DNA of 64,000 nt from CAWDVH01 sp963805705 (GTDB lineage Bacteria > Actinomycetota > Actinomycetes > Streptosporangiales > Streptosporangiaceae): assembly GCA_963805705.1 (NCBI GenBank), contig CAWDVH010000001.1, positions 1,736,001 to 1,800,000 of the forward strand, given 5' to 3'. The position numbers were made by a program, and so were the translations under genes. The notes below the pieces were generated by a model that was not told where the DNA came from, did not search any database, and saw only the letters and a program-made list of their open reading frames with translations. Of this stretch, positions 1-7,733 are shown in pieces. Each line of letters opens with the position of its first letter. Position 1 is the first letter of the stretch.

Positions 1-933
1 CTGGTGGACGCCCGCAACGGGCTGACCGAGCAGAGCAGGCGACACGCATTCCTCGCCACCCTGCTGCGGGTTCCGCACCTGGTCCTCGCGGTGAACAAGA
101 TGGACCTCGTCGGCTATGACCAGGCTGTCTTCACCCAGATCATGGAAGAATTCACTGCATTCGCGACGAAACTGGAAATCGGCGACCTCACGTTCATCCC
201 GATCTCAGCGCTGCACGGTGACAATGTGGTCCAGCGCTCGGCGAACATGCCGTGGTATGAGGGCCCGTCACTGCTGCATCATCTGGAGCACGTGCACATC
301 GCCTCGGACCGGAACCTGATCGACGTCAGGTTCCCTGTGCAGTACGTCATCCGGCCGCATCAGGCCACTGACCCGGACTTGCACGACTATCGCGGGTACG
401 CGGGCCAGGTGGCCGGCGGGGTGCTCAAGCCGGGCGACGAGGTGATGCACCTGCCGTCCGGCCTGACCACCACGATCCGGCGCATCGACACCGCGGCCGG
501 GCCGGTGCCCGAGGCGTTCCCGCCGATGTCGGTCACGCTGCTGCTCGAGGACGATCTGGATGTCTCCAGAGGCGACATGTTCTGCCGCCCGCACAATCAG
601 CCGCAGTGCACCCAGGACGTCGAGGCGATGGTGTGCTGGATGACGGACGCCAGGGTGCTGGCTGCGCAGGGCCGCCTGCTGGTCAAGCACACGACACGGA
701 CGGTCAAGACCATCGTCCGCGATCTGCAGTACCGGCTCGACGTCAATACCCTGCACCGGGACGAGACGGCCAGTGAGCTGGGCCTGAACGAGATCGGCCG
801 GGTCACGCTGCGGCTGACGCAGCCGCTGTTCTGCGATCCGTACGCTCGCAACCGGATGACCGGCGGCCTGATCCTGATCGACGAGGCGACCAGCGCGACC
901 GTCGGCGCCGCCATGATCACCGACGCCCGGTAG
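1..933 (+). CDS. cysN: Sulfate adenylyltransferase subunit 1 (CysN), 3' part
   Basis: This is the C-terminal 310 codons of the GTPase subunit of ATP sulfurylase, which with CysD makes adenosine 5'-phosphosulfate in sulfate assimilation. The frame is open from base 1 (Leu-Val-Asp-Ala-Arg), so the gene is cut by the window edge and the GTG at 4 is not its start. The translation begins just after the switch-II region of the G domain and contains the guanine-specificity motif NKMD (about residue 32) and the SALHGDNV segment (about residue 69), followed by the two beta-barrel domains typical of EF-Tu-like GTPases. No APS-kinase (CysC) domain follows; the stop is at 931-933. The next gene is convergent, 66 bp away. 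Confidence 0.93.
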   Translation: MVDARNGLTEQSRRHAFLATLLRVPHLVLAVNKMDLVGYDQAVFTQIMEEFTAFATKLEIGDLTFIPISALHGDNVVQRSANMPWYEGPSLLHHLEHVHIASDRNLIDVRFPVQYVIRPHQATDPDLHDYRGYAGQVAGGVLKPGDEVMHLPSGLTTTIRRIDTAAGPVPEAFPPMSVTLLLEDDLDVSRGDMFCRPHNQPQCTQDVEAMVCWMTDARVLAAQGRLLVKHTTRTVKTIVRDLQYRLDVNTLHRDETASELGLNEIGRVTLRLTQPLFCDPYARNRMTGGLILIDEATSATVGAAMITDAR

Positions 934-999
934 CGACGCGGGCAGGTCGTGGCTGCCGTTGGCCGCGAAGGTGGCCGACGTGACGGCCAGCCCCCCGAT

Positions 1000-3114
1000 T
1001 CAGCGGTGATGGCGATGCCGTCGGATTGCTCGTTCGGTTTCCCGGGATCTGGCCGTGGGCTGTTTGACCCATACGAAGTAGGTCGTACGGCCGAAGGAAT
1101 CCGACTGGGGAATGGCGGCCGCGAGCCGGTAGGAGGGATCCGATTCCAGCGCGCTCGCGAGCCTCCGGTCCAGCGGTGCCGTGACCGTGTCGTCGTAGGC
1201 AATCACGCGGAAGTAGCCGGCCCGGAGGGCGGCTAGGAAGCCGGCGGTGCCGGTGAGGGTCTGGCCGTGTGCGCCGACATAAGTGATGTTGTACGTCGAG
1301 GTGAACTGATCAGGCTGCGCGGCGCGATTTCCCAGCAGGTAGTAGATGGGAACTTCGTCGACTTCGACTAGGTAGTGTGCTCCGGGCTTCAGATTGAGCG
1401 CCAGTGCCTGGACAAGCACATGGGAGTTAGGCCAGCCGTCGAAGAGCGTGACAGCCTGCACCATGCCTAGCGTGAGTGACACCCCCCACACCACGATGCC
1501 GACCTGGGCGCGGCGGAAATGATCGCCGACCAGCCGCGCGAGACCGAGACCGGCCATCGGGGCGGCGAAGAACAGCCCGAACCCGATGTGCTTTTGAAAC
1601 GAGACGTCCGTGTGCAGGTGAATCTGGTAAGCGGGAGCGAGCAGCGCGGTACCGGTCAGTACCACGCCCAGCATGGTGCGCCTGAGCCTGCCACCGGCGG
1701 GGGCGATGCGCTCGCCCGGCTCGGTTGTGGCTCGCCACGCGTAGGCAGCCGTTCCGGCCACCGCGAGCAGGAACGGCAGGCCGCCCCACAGCAGGCTGTC
1801 CCGCAGCAGCGTCATAACCGGCGTGGTGCCGTGAGCCCTGGCGGTTGTGGTGCCCTGGAGGGCGCGAAGGTAGCTAGGGCCCGCCAGGCGCAGCGCGGCG
1901 GCGAGCAGGCCGGCCACGGCGACCATGAGCGCGGCAGGACGGATCAGCGCCCGTCGGCCGAACTGCGGTGCCGCGGCCAGGCCGGCGAGCACGGCGATGG
2001 TCGGAACGAACAGCAGCGCGGCGTACTTGGTGGCCACCGCGAGCCCGGCGATCGGCGCGGCGAGCAGGTAGATCGGCCATCGGGAAGAAGCCGTGCGCAC
2101 GACTATCCAGGACGCGAGCGCGAGCAGGCACAGTGCAGATGCGTCGTAGGTGGCCAGGTTGCCCAGGAATATCGTCGCCTCGGTAAACGAGAACAGAGTG
2201 GCCGCGCACAGGCCGACCCGCTCGTTGAAGAGCTGGCGGGTGAGCGAGTACAGCAGCGCGGTGGCCGTCAGCATCGCGACCAGGCTGACGGCTCTGGCCG
2301 CCGCCAGTCCGCCGATCCCGGCGACGGCCGCGCCCAGTACGGGATACAGGACCGGAGCACCCGAGAAGTAGGCCGAGTAACTGCCCTGGAGCGCGGCACC
2401 GTGCAGCCAGTGATTGAGCTCCATGTGCCCGGCGTAGAGGTAAAGCGCCTCGTCTTCGAACGCTGTGTTGTGCATGTGCAGCGACAGGACGGCCTGCGCG
2501 CACAGGATGGCGAGCAGGACGGCGCGGCTCAGCCAGGTCCTTCGGCGGCCCGGCCGGGATGGCCTGGCGGCCTTGGCGGGCTTGCCGCTGTCAGGTTCGT
2601 CCAGCAGCACCTTGGGCATCTGGAGGGTGGCTGGCCAGTCCTTCTCCGCAGGAGGGGTCAGGCCATTGACCCGGTCCAGCCTGGGCGTGTCCGTGGGCGT
2701 GGTTCTGGGGCCCTGGGGAGGCCTGAATCCCGGCCTGACTCTCGGATCGGGCCTGATCTTAGTGTCAGGTCGGGCTTTGGGCTGAGGTGCGGCTTTGGGC
2801 TGAGGTGCGGCTTTGGGCTGAGGTGCGGCTCTGAGCTGAGGCGGGGGGCTGGGCTCGGTCCTCCCCCTGAACGCAGGCCAGGGCATGTACCTGGGCCTGG
2901 TCTCTGACGTGGCCTTCGGTGGGACGGGAGGGACAGCCGAGCGGCCCGCGTCCGCATCGGCCGCCGAGTCGGCGTCAGTGCCGAGGCCGGGTCCTGGCGG
3001 TGACGGCGGCCGCCACTGCGGCCCTTGCGGTGACCGCGGCGGCTGGTACCCGCCGGGTCGCCGGGATGGACCGGACCGGCCAGGCGGCGCTGAGCGCCCT
3101 GGGTGTCCGCTCAT
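1000..3114 (-). CDS. GT39/ArnT-like membrane glycosyltransferase with Pro-rich cytosolic N-terminus
   Basis: The 704-residue protein has two parts. Residues 1 to about 195 are Pro/Arg/Gly-rich, low-complexity and presumably cytosolic, including an AAPQPK tandem repeat. From about 196 onward there are roughly ten hydrophobic segments. An acidic motif FEDEALYLYAGH (about residues 217-228) follows the first membrane segment, matching the catalytic acidic loop of polyprenyl-phosphate-dependent glycosyltransferases of the GT39/GT83 (ArnT, dolichyl-P-Man) type. Such enzymes move a sugar from a polyprenyl phosphate to a lipid, protein or polymer on the outer face of the membrane. It is the last gene of a three-gene operon, starting 1 nt after the TAA of the GH26 gene. 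Its acceptor cannot be read from the sequence. Confidence 0.75.
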   Translation of the reverse strand: MSGHPGRSAPPGRSGPSRRPGGYQPPRSPQGPQWRPPSPPGPGLGTDADSAADADAGRSAVPPVPPKATSETRPRYMPWPAFRGRTEPSPPPQLRAAPQPKAAPQPKAAPQPKARPDTKIRPDPRVRPGFRPPQGPRTTPTDTPRLDRVNGLTPPAEKDWPATLQMPKVLLDEPDSGKPAKAARPSRPGRRRTWLSRAVLLAILCAQAVLSLHMHNTAFEDEALYLYAGHMELNHWLHGAALQGSYSAYFSGAPVLYPVLGAAVAGIGGLAAARAVSLVAMLTATALLYSLTRQLFNERVGLCAATLFSFTEATIFLGNLATYDASALCLLALASWIVVRTASSRWPIYLLAAPIAGLAVATKYAALLFVPTIAVLAGLAAAPQFGRRALIRPAALMVAVAGLLAAALRLAGPSYLRALQGTTTARAHGTTPVMTLLRDSLLWGGLPFLLAVAGTAAYAWRATTEPGERIAPAGGRLRRTMLGVVLTGTALLAPAYQIHLHTDVSFQKHIGFGLFFAAPMAGLGLARLVGDHFRRAQVGIVVWGVSLTLGMVQAVTLFDGWPNSHVLVQALALNLKPGAHYLVEVDEVPIYYLLGNRAAQPDQFTSTYNITYVGAHGQTLTGTAGFLAALRAGYFRVIAYDDTVTAPLDRRLASALESDPSYRLAAAIPQSDSFGRTTYFVWVKQPTARSRETERAIRRHRHHR
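2773..2844. repeat. 18-bp tandem repeat, about 4 copies, inside the GT39-like gene
   Basis: Three perfect 18-bp units (2773-2790, 2791-2808, 2809-2826) and one diverged unit (2827-2844) follow each other. On the minus strand they encode repeated Ala-Ala-Pro-Gln-Pro-Lys in the Pro-rich N-terminal tail. The unit is a multiple of three, so copy-number change would preserve the frame. Confidence 0.9.
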
Positions 3115-3115
3115 G

Positions 3116-4123
3116 TTACTTCGGGTTCATGAGCCTGAGCCGCGCGATGTCCTTGGAGATGGCCGCCTGCATGATGGGCCGTGATTCGACCCGCCAGTCC
3201 ACGCCGGCCTTGTCGTAGTCGAACCAGACGAAACCGAGCACATTGGAGCGGCGTGCGACCGATCTGATCAGGCTGCCTAGAGCGGCAGTGTCGGCTGGAC
3301 CGGTCTCGACGGCCGTCTCGGCAATGATGAAGGGCTTTGCGGTGAAGTGCCTGATCTCGGACATGGTGGCCTTGTAGAGGCCGGTGAAGCTATCCGCTCC
3401 GGTTGCGGCGAAATAGCCGGTGATGCCGACCCAGTCGACGTACGCGTCGCCGGGATAGTAGGGCTGGAGCTGGACCTGGGGCAGCGCAGAGATGACGTTG
3501 GGATTCCAGACCCAGATCACGTTGGTGGCGCCCGCCGCGATGAACAGGTTGTGGATGTGCCGCCAGGCGGCTACAAAATCGGCGGCGCTGGTCTGGTTGG
3601 AGGCCCACGGGTACCAGTTGCCGTTCATCTCATGACCGAAGCTCAGCGCGATGGGCACGTTGAGCGCGCGCACTGCCCTGGCGAATTGCGTGATGTAGGC
3701 ATCACTGCGGCCGTCGGCGATCGCCGCGGCAGTGGTGCCGTACGGCTCCCACGCCATGTAGTAGAGGGCACCGTACGACCAGGCCCTGGCCGCGGCATGC
3801 GCATCGAATGAGGTGTTCCACGCGATGTACTGGCCGATCAGGTTGGGCTTCCGGCCGATGCTCGCGGCGAAGGACCTGACCGGAGCGAGCGAGTCGGGCG
3901 CGCCATTGGCCTCGACCCCCAGGAACTTGCCCGACGCGGGAGCGAGCAGGATCGAGATGTTGTACGCCAGGTCGGCAGGCGGGCTGGCCGTGCCGGCCGC
4001 GGCAGCCCCCGCTGCGCCCGGCCGGCCGGAGCTGCCGGATCCGCCGAAGGTAGATGCCCCACAGCCTGCCAGTACCGCCACTAGCGCGGCCCCGGCGAGG
4101 ACAGCGATGGCCCGGCGTCCCAT
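3116..4123 (-). CDS. GH26-family (beta-mannanase-like) secreted lipoprotein
   Basis: The 335-residue product starts with a lipoprotein signal (MGRRAIAVLAGAALVAVLAGC, lipobox LAGC) and a Gly/Ala/Ser linker, then a (beta/alpha)8 domain. It carries the GH26 acid/base motif FGHEMNGNWYPW (Glu about residue 165) and a second conserved Glu in IIAETAVE (about 268), the expected nucleophile. GH26 enzymes cut beta-1,4-mannans or beta-1,3/1,4-glucans. The start is chosen because its ATG shares one base with the TGA of the upstream glycosyltransferase (TGATG), a coupling overlap; the frame is open further upstream but would run through the glycosyltransferase gene. Sitting between a polymerizing GT2 and a GT39-like enzyme, it probably trims or releases the polymer made by its operon, although a nutrient-scavenging role is possible. 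Confidence 0.83.
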   Translation of the reverse strand: MGRRAIAVLAGAALVAVLAGCGASTFGGSGSSGRPGAAGAAAAGTASPPADLAYNISILLAPASGKFLGVEANGAPDSLAPVRSFAASIGRKPNLIGQYIAWNTSFDAHAAARAWSYGALYYMAWEPYGTTAAAIADGRSDAYITQFARAVRALNVPIALSFGHEMNGNWYPWASNQTSAADFVAAWRHIHNLFIAAGATNVIWVWNPNVISALPQVQLQPYYPGDAYVDWVGITGYFAATGADSFTGLYKATMSEIRHFTAKPFIIAETAVETGPADTAALGSLIRSVARRSNVLGFVWFDYDKAGVDWRVESRPIMQAAISKDIARLRLMNPK

Positions 4124-5859
4124 CACGTCGCAGCGCCGGCTCTCGGCTGGATGAGAACACGACTGACGACTACGACCTGGAAAACGCCCAGTATGAAGAT
4201 CAGGAATATGTTGTAGGGATTCATCGTCATCAGCCGCCAGAAGCCCAGGCCCGCCCACACCACCGCGGTTACGCCGCTCCAGCCGATAACGCCGATCCAG
4301 AAGCGCCGCGCGCCGTCCTGCTTCGCGGCACCGGAGCCCGACGGCTGCCAGCCAAGTCGCGTGCCGCGTGCCACGTCCCAGATGGTGAAGACGTGTGCCC
4401 AGCCAGAGATTACCTTGACTGACCATGCCTCCAGGCGGTAAGGGGAATGGTGCCACATCGGATATACGACTCCCGCATAGAAAAGAATCGGGGCGATGAA
4501 TATTATATTCTTCAGTACCAGCACATTGGGCACGAAGAGGAGAATGCAGATTGATAGAGCCGGGACGACGAAAACGAACGCGGCCGTGTACAAATAGTAC
4601 ACGAACCCGGAAATGTAGCACATCCGCGTGTACAGCGACATTTTCGTGTGCCAGAATATTTTGTCAACCATCAAGCCTATCGTGCCTGAGCACCAGCGGT
4701 ACTGCTGGTTGAGAAAGGCGAGGACATTGTCGGGGCAATTCCCGGTGGATAGCGCAATCGGCAGATAGTGCAGTCGCCAGCCCAGCCGGTGCAGGTCGAA
4801 TCCGGTGCGCAGGTCTTCGGAGTGCTCGCTCAGCGACATGCCACGGTTGTCGTCCAGTGCGGCTCTCCGGTAGACGGCGCAGCTCCCGACGCAGGTCGCT
4901 CCGCCTTTCTTCGCCCTGGCCATCTGTATCGACCGGTAGAACAGCTCTTGGACCGCGCCGGCGCCGCGCTCGACCCACGTTTGCTGATCGGATACACGGA
5001 AGAACTGCGGGGTCTGCACGATGCCGATTTCCGGGAATTCCTCCATGTACGGGATCGTCTCGTCGAGGAGGTCCTTGCGCGGGGCGAAGTCGGCGTCCAG
5101 CAGCAGGATGAACTCGGCTTCTGATATCCGGTAGCCGTACAGAAGGTTACCGGATTTCTTGAGCCAGCCGCGCTCGGGGCGGATGACGTACGAGAAGCCG
5201 AGATCGCACGCCATCTTCTTTATCTCGGGACTGGCAGAGTCATCGAGCACGTAGACGAAGACCGTCCCCCGGTAGGTCTCGCTCAGCGCGGTGACGTGCT
5301 TCCAGGTGTTGCGCAGCACCTCAAGGGGCTCGCCGCAGACCGGTAGGAATATATCGACCGACGGATACCAGCTCGGCTTCCAGCTGTCGGCCAGCCGCCG
5401 GTGCTCAGCGAGGTCGAAGCCACGGCTCAGCCCGTCCGTGAACAGCGGAATGATGAAGATTGCGATGCCTAGGAGCATGAACGGGACATAAATCCAGAAC
5501 CATTCATAACGCCTGACCATCTCCACCTGGCTGTACACCAGCGACGGGAAGCTCACCACCGAGCAGATGGTCAGTACCCACGCGAACCGCCTGACGTAGG
5601 AGTACTTCTCGCTGTCGGCCGGCGGGACCGGGAGCAGGGGATCGGGCACCGTCTCCGGCGAGGCACGGATCTGGGGAACCAGCTCCCGGACCGGGAGATC
5701 CCGAGCCTGGGGCACGATCGCTGGTGACTGGGCTGGGGTCTCCCGTGAGGACGGTACTGCGGCGTCCGGTGGTGACGGATTGTGCGAATGGCTGCTCTTG
5801 CGGTGCTTGGGCACCGAAGCCGGCGGGCGTCCTTGCCCGCCCTTGACGACAGCAGCCAT
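4123..5859 (-). CDS. Cellulose-synthase-like processive GT2 glycosyltransferase
   Basis: This 578-residue membrane glycosyltransferase has the full processive GT2 signature: first Asp in YVLDDSASPE (about 205), LLLDADFAP (about 255, DxD), acidic SEHSEDLRTGF (about 343, equivalent of TED) and QQYRWCSGT (about 386, QxxRW). Two membrane helices precede the catalytic domain (about 92-135) and several follow it (about 405-570), as in BcsA and mannan/cellulose synthase-like enzymes. The first 85 residues are Pro/Ser-rich. No PilZ domain is visible at the C-terminus, so c-di-GMP control of the BcsA type is not indicated. It is the first gene of the operon; its stop overlaps the GH26 start. The product is probably a beta-linked polysaccharide, sugar unknown. 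Confidence 0.85.
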   Translation of the reverse strand: MAAVVKGGQGRPPASVPKHRKSSHSHNPSPPDAAVPSSRETPAQSPAIVPQARDLPVRELVPQIRASPETVPDPLLPVPPADSEKYSYVRRFAWVLTICSVVSFPSLVYSQVEMVRRYEWFWIYVPFMLLGIAIFIIPLFTDGLSRGFDLAEHRRLADSWKPSWYPSVDIFLPVCGEPLEVLRNTWKHVTALSETYRGTVFVYVLDDSASPEIKKMACDLGFSYVIRPERGWLKKSGNLLYGYRISEAEFILLLDADFAPRKDLLDETIPYMEEFPEIGIVQTPQFFRVSDQQTWVERGAGAVQELFYRSIQMARAKKGGATCVGSCAVYRRAALDDNRGMSLSEHSEDLRTGFDLHRLGWRLHYLPIALSTGNCPDNVLAFLNQQYRWCSGTIGLMVDKIFWHTKMSLYTRMCYISGFVYYLYTAAFVFVVPALSICILLFVPNVLVLKNIIFIAPILFYAGVVYPMWHHSPYRLEAWSVKVISGWAHVFTIWDVARGTRLGWQPSGSGAAKQDGARRFWIGVIGWSGVTAVVWAGLGFWRLMTMNPYNIFLIFILGVFQVVVVSRVLIQPRAGAAT

Positions 5860-5957
5860 CGTCGACTCTCTTCTCCGTCCAGAAGTCGGCCAAGGTCACG
5901 CCCACGTTCCCGGTCTAACGGCCACGTAACGGCAGGACGGGCCATGTACCGGTCAGG

Positions 5958-5976
5958 ACCCTACAGATCGTAGGGT
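5958..5976. promoter_or_regulatory. Perfect 7-bp inverted repeat in the divergent glycan promoter region
   Basis: ACCCTAC and GTAGGGT flank a 5-nt centre (AGATC). It lies 99 bp upstream of the GT2 start in the 356-bp gap to the divergent epimerase gene. A dimeric regulator site is the obvious reading, but no regulator is encoded next to it. The rest of the gap (5860-6215) is less GC-rich than its surroundings and shows no other gene. Confidence 0.4.
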
Positions 5977-6215
5977 GACGGCAGCAATAACGTAGGCAAA
6001 ACTAGCGTATTGACCTGCCCTGCTCACAGATCGCGCAGACTCAGGCCAGATACGTCACCAGTGACGCCCTGGTACTTACCAGCCGGGTCCGCGTGCACCG
6101 CAAATGTCTGGCAAACTCTGCGGTCTGCGCCTGTCGTCGGCCTTTAATACCACAAATGCCAGCGGCGTCCAGCAGCCAGCCGCGCGACCAGGGCAGAAGC
6201 GATGGGAGGTCATCG

Positions 6216-7579
6216 GTGCCGACCGCAGCGGAGATCATCTCGATGATGCGCGCGGCCGTGCCAGCGGCCGGCCGAGTCTCGATGATGCCGAGCTGGCCGA
6301 GCTGCGCGACCTGACCAGGGCGCTCATCGCCGCCAGGCCAGACTCGCCCGCGGAGTACGCGAGGTACCTGGCCATCGCGCGGCGCAGCATCGCCATCCCC
6401 CGGCCCGAAGCCGACGCCTGGCTCGGCTCGGCGACGGTGCTGGTGACCGGGGGAACCGGGTGCATCGGATCGACGCTGATGGCCCAGATCGCCCGCTGCG
6501 GCCCGCGGCGCCTGGTCAGCCTCAGCCGGGGCCGCACGACCGCGTGGCCGCGCGTCGGCGGGGCCGAGTACGCCGAGGCCGACGTCAGGGACCGGTGCGG
6601 GCTGGCGGCCGTGTTCGACGAGATCAGGCCGGATGTGGTGTTTCACCTGGCGGCTCAGCGTGATCCCGGCCTGGCCGAGCATGAGGTGCACCGCACCGTG
6701 ACCACCAATGTGCTGGGCACCCGCAACGTGGTCTCGGCGGCCAGCCAGGTCGGCGTACGGCAGGTGGTATGCGCATCGACGGGAAAGGCCCTGCGGCCGT
6801 ACTCACGCGATGTGTACACCGCCACCAAGCGGGCCGCCGAGTGGATCGTGGCCAGTGCGGCCGGTCACGGCCGGGCCCGCTATTCCGCGGCGCGGTTCAC
6901 CCATGTGGTCGACAACTCGATCCTGCACTCCAGGCTGCTGAACTGGAGCCGGGGCGGTGTCCTTCGGCTGCACGGCGCCGACATCATGTTCTACGCCCAG
7001 TCCGCGCTCGACTCGGCTCAGCTGCTGCTGTGTGCCGGGCTCGGTGCCCGCCTCGGCCTCATGCAGGTCTATGCCCTCACCGACCTGGGCTGGCCGGTGA
7101 GCCTGCTCGATCTGGCCCTCGGGATGCTCGCGCGGACCGGTTCCGACGCGCCGATCTACTTCAGCGGCCATGATCCCGGCTACGAGAGCAGGCCATTCCC
7201 CGGCCTGTACGATCCCAGGACCGCAGGCGACGTGAGCCCGCTGATGAGTGCATTCGAGGCGGTCGGTGCGCAGCGGTCAGCGCGGCAGAGTGCCGATGCG
7301 TTCGGCGTGGCGCCTGCCCACCTTCCTGAGCTCGATGAGCTGCTGCTCGGGCTGGAGGAGATCTGTGGAGCGACCACGGAGCCCGGGCCCCTGCGCGCGT
7401 CGCTTGACGCGCTGTCCTGGGCCCTGCTGGACGCCACCCTGGGGACCGTCCCGCGCGAGACCCTGATCCGCGCCGCCCAGCTCAGCACGCCGTTCACCGG
7501 CGAGCTGAGCCCTGAGCACCAGCGGGTCCTGATGGCGATCCGGCAGCACGCGGGAGCCGGCGCCTCCGCTCTGGCGTGA
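6216..7579 (+). CDS. NAD-dependent epimerase/dehydratase (nucleotide-sugar type), probable 1-nt frameshift near 6280
   Basis: The body of the protein is a short-chain Rossmann enzyme of the extended/CapD-like type: VLVTGGTGCIGSTL (dinucleotide-binding loop), ADVRDR, VFHLAAQRDP, then YTATKRAAEW (YxxxK catalytic pair). Such enzymes modify UDP- or dTDP-sugars for surface polysaccharide. An ATG at 6104 opens the main frame, but its first 60 residues look non-coding. A GTG at 6216 has a strong Shine-Dalgarno (GGGAGG, 6204-6209, 6-nt spacing) and opens another frame with a plausible helix (VPTAAEIISMMRAAVPAAG) that joins the main frame if one base is missing near 6278-6286. I therefore place the start at 6216 and infer a 1-nt deletion. 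Reconstructed length is about 454 residues. It is divergent from the glycan operon and probably supplies its precursor. Confidence 0.7.
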
Positions 7580-7607
7580 CGCCCGCCCCGCTCGCCGGGC
7601 GCGCTCA

Positions 7608-7672
7608 GCCGGCTGCCTCCGCCGGCTGCCTCCGCCGGCTGCCTCCGCCGGCTGCCTCCGCCGGCTGCCTCA
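7608..7672. repeat. 13-bp tandem repeat, five copies
   Basis: The unit GCCGGCTGCCTCC is repeated at 7608, 7621, 7634, 7647 and 7660 (last base changed) in the gap between the epimerase stop and the peptidase gene. Each unit contains the palindrome GCCGGC. It is a minisatellite-like array; no gene overlaps it on either strand that I would support. Confidence 0.95.
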
Positions 7673-7733
7673 GCCGGCGGCCAGGAGCGCGGGGTATTGT
7701 CCGATCCACGTGCGATCATGAGGGAGGGTCTCA

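Noticed and set aside
4124..4621. 166-residue N-terminal extension of the GH26 protein
   Set aside because: It overlaps the GT2 gene, is Arg/His-rich, and would hide the lipoprotein signal that begins exactly at the TGATG overlap.
7608..7672. CRISPR array
   Set aside because: Units are contiguous 13-mers without spacers, and no cas gene is near.
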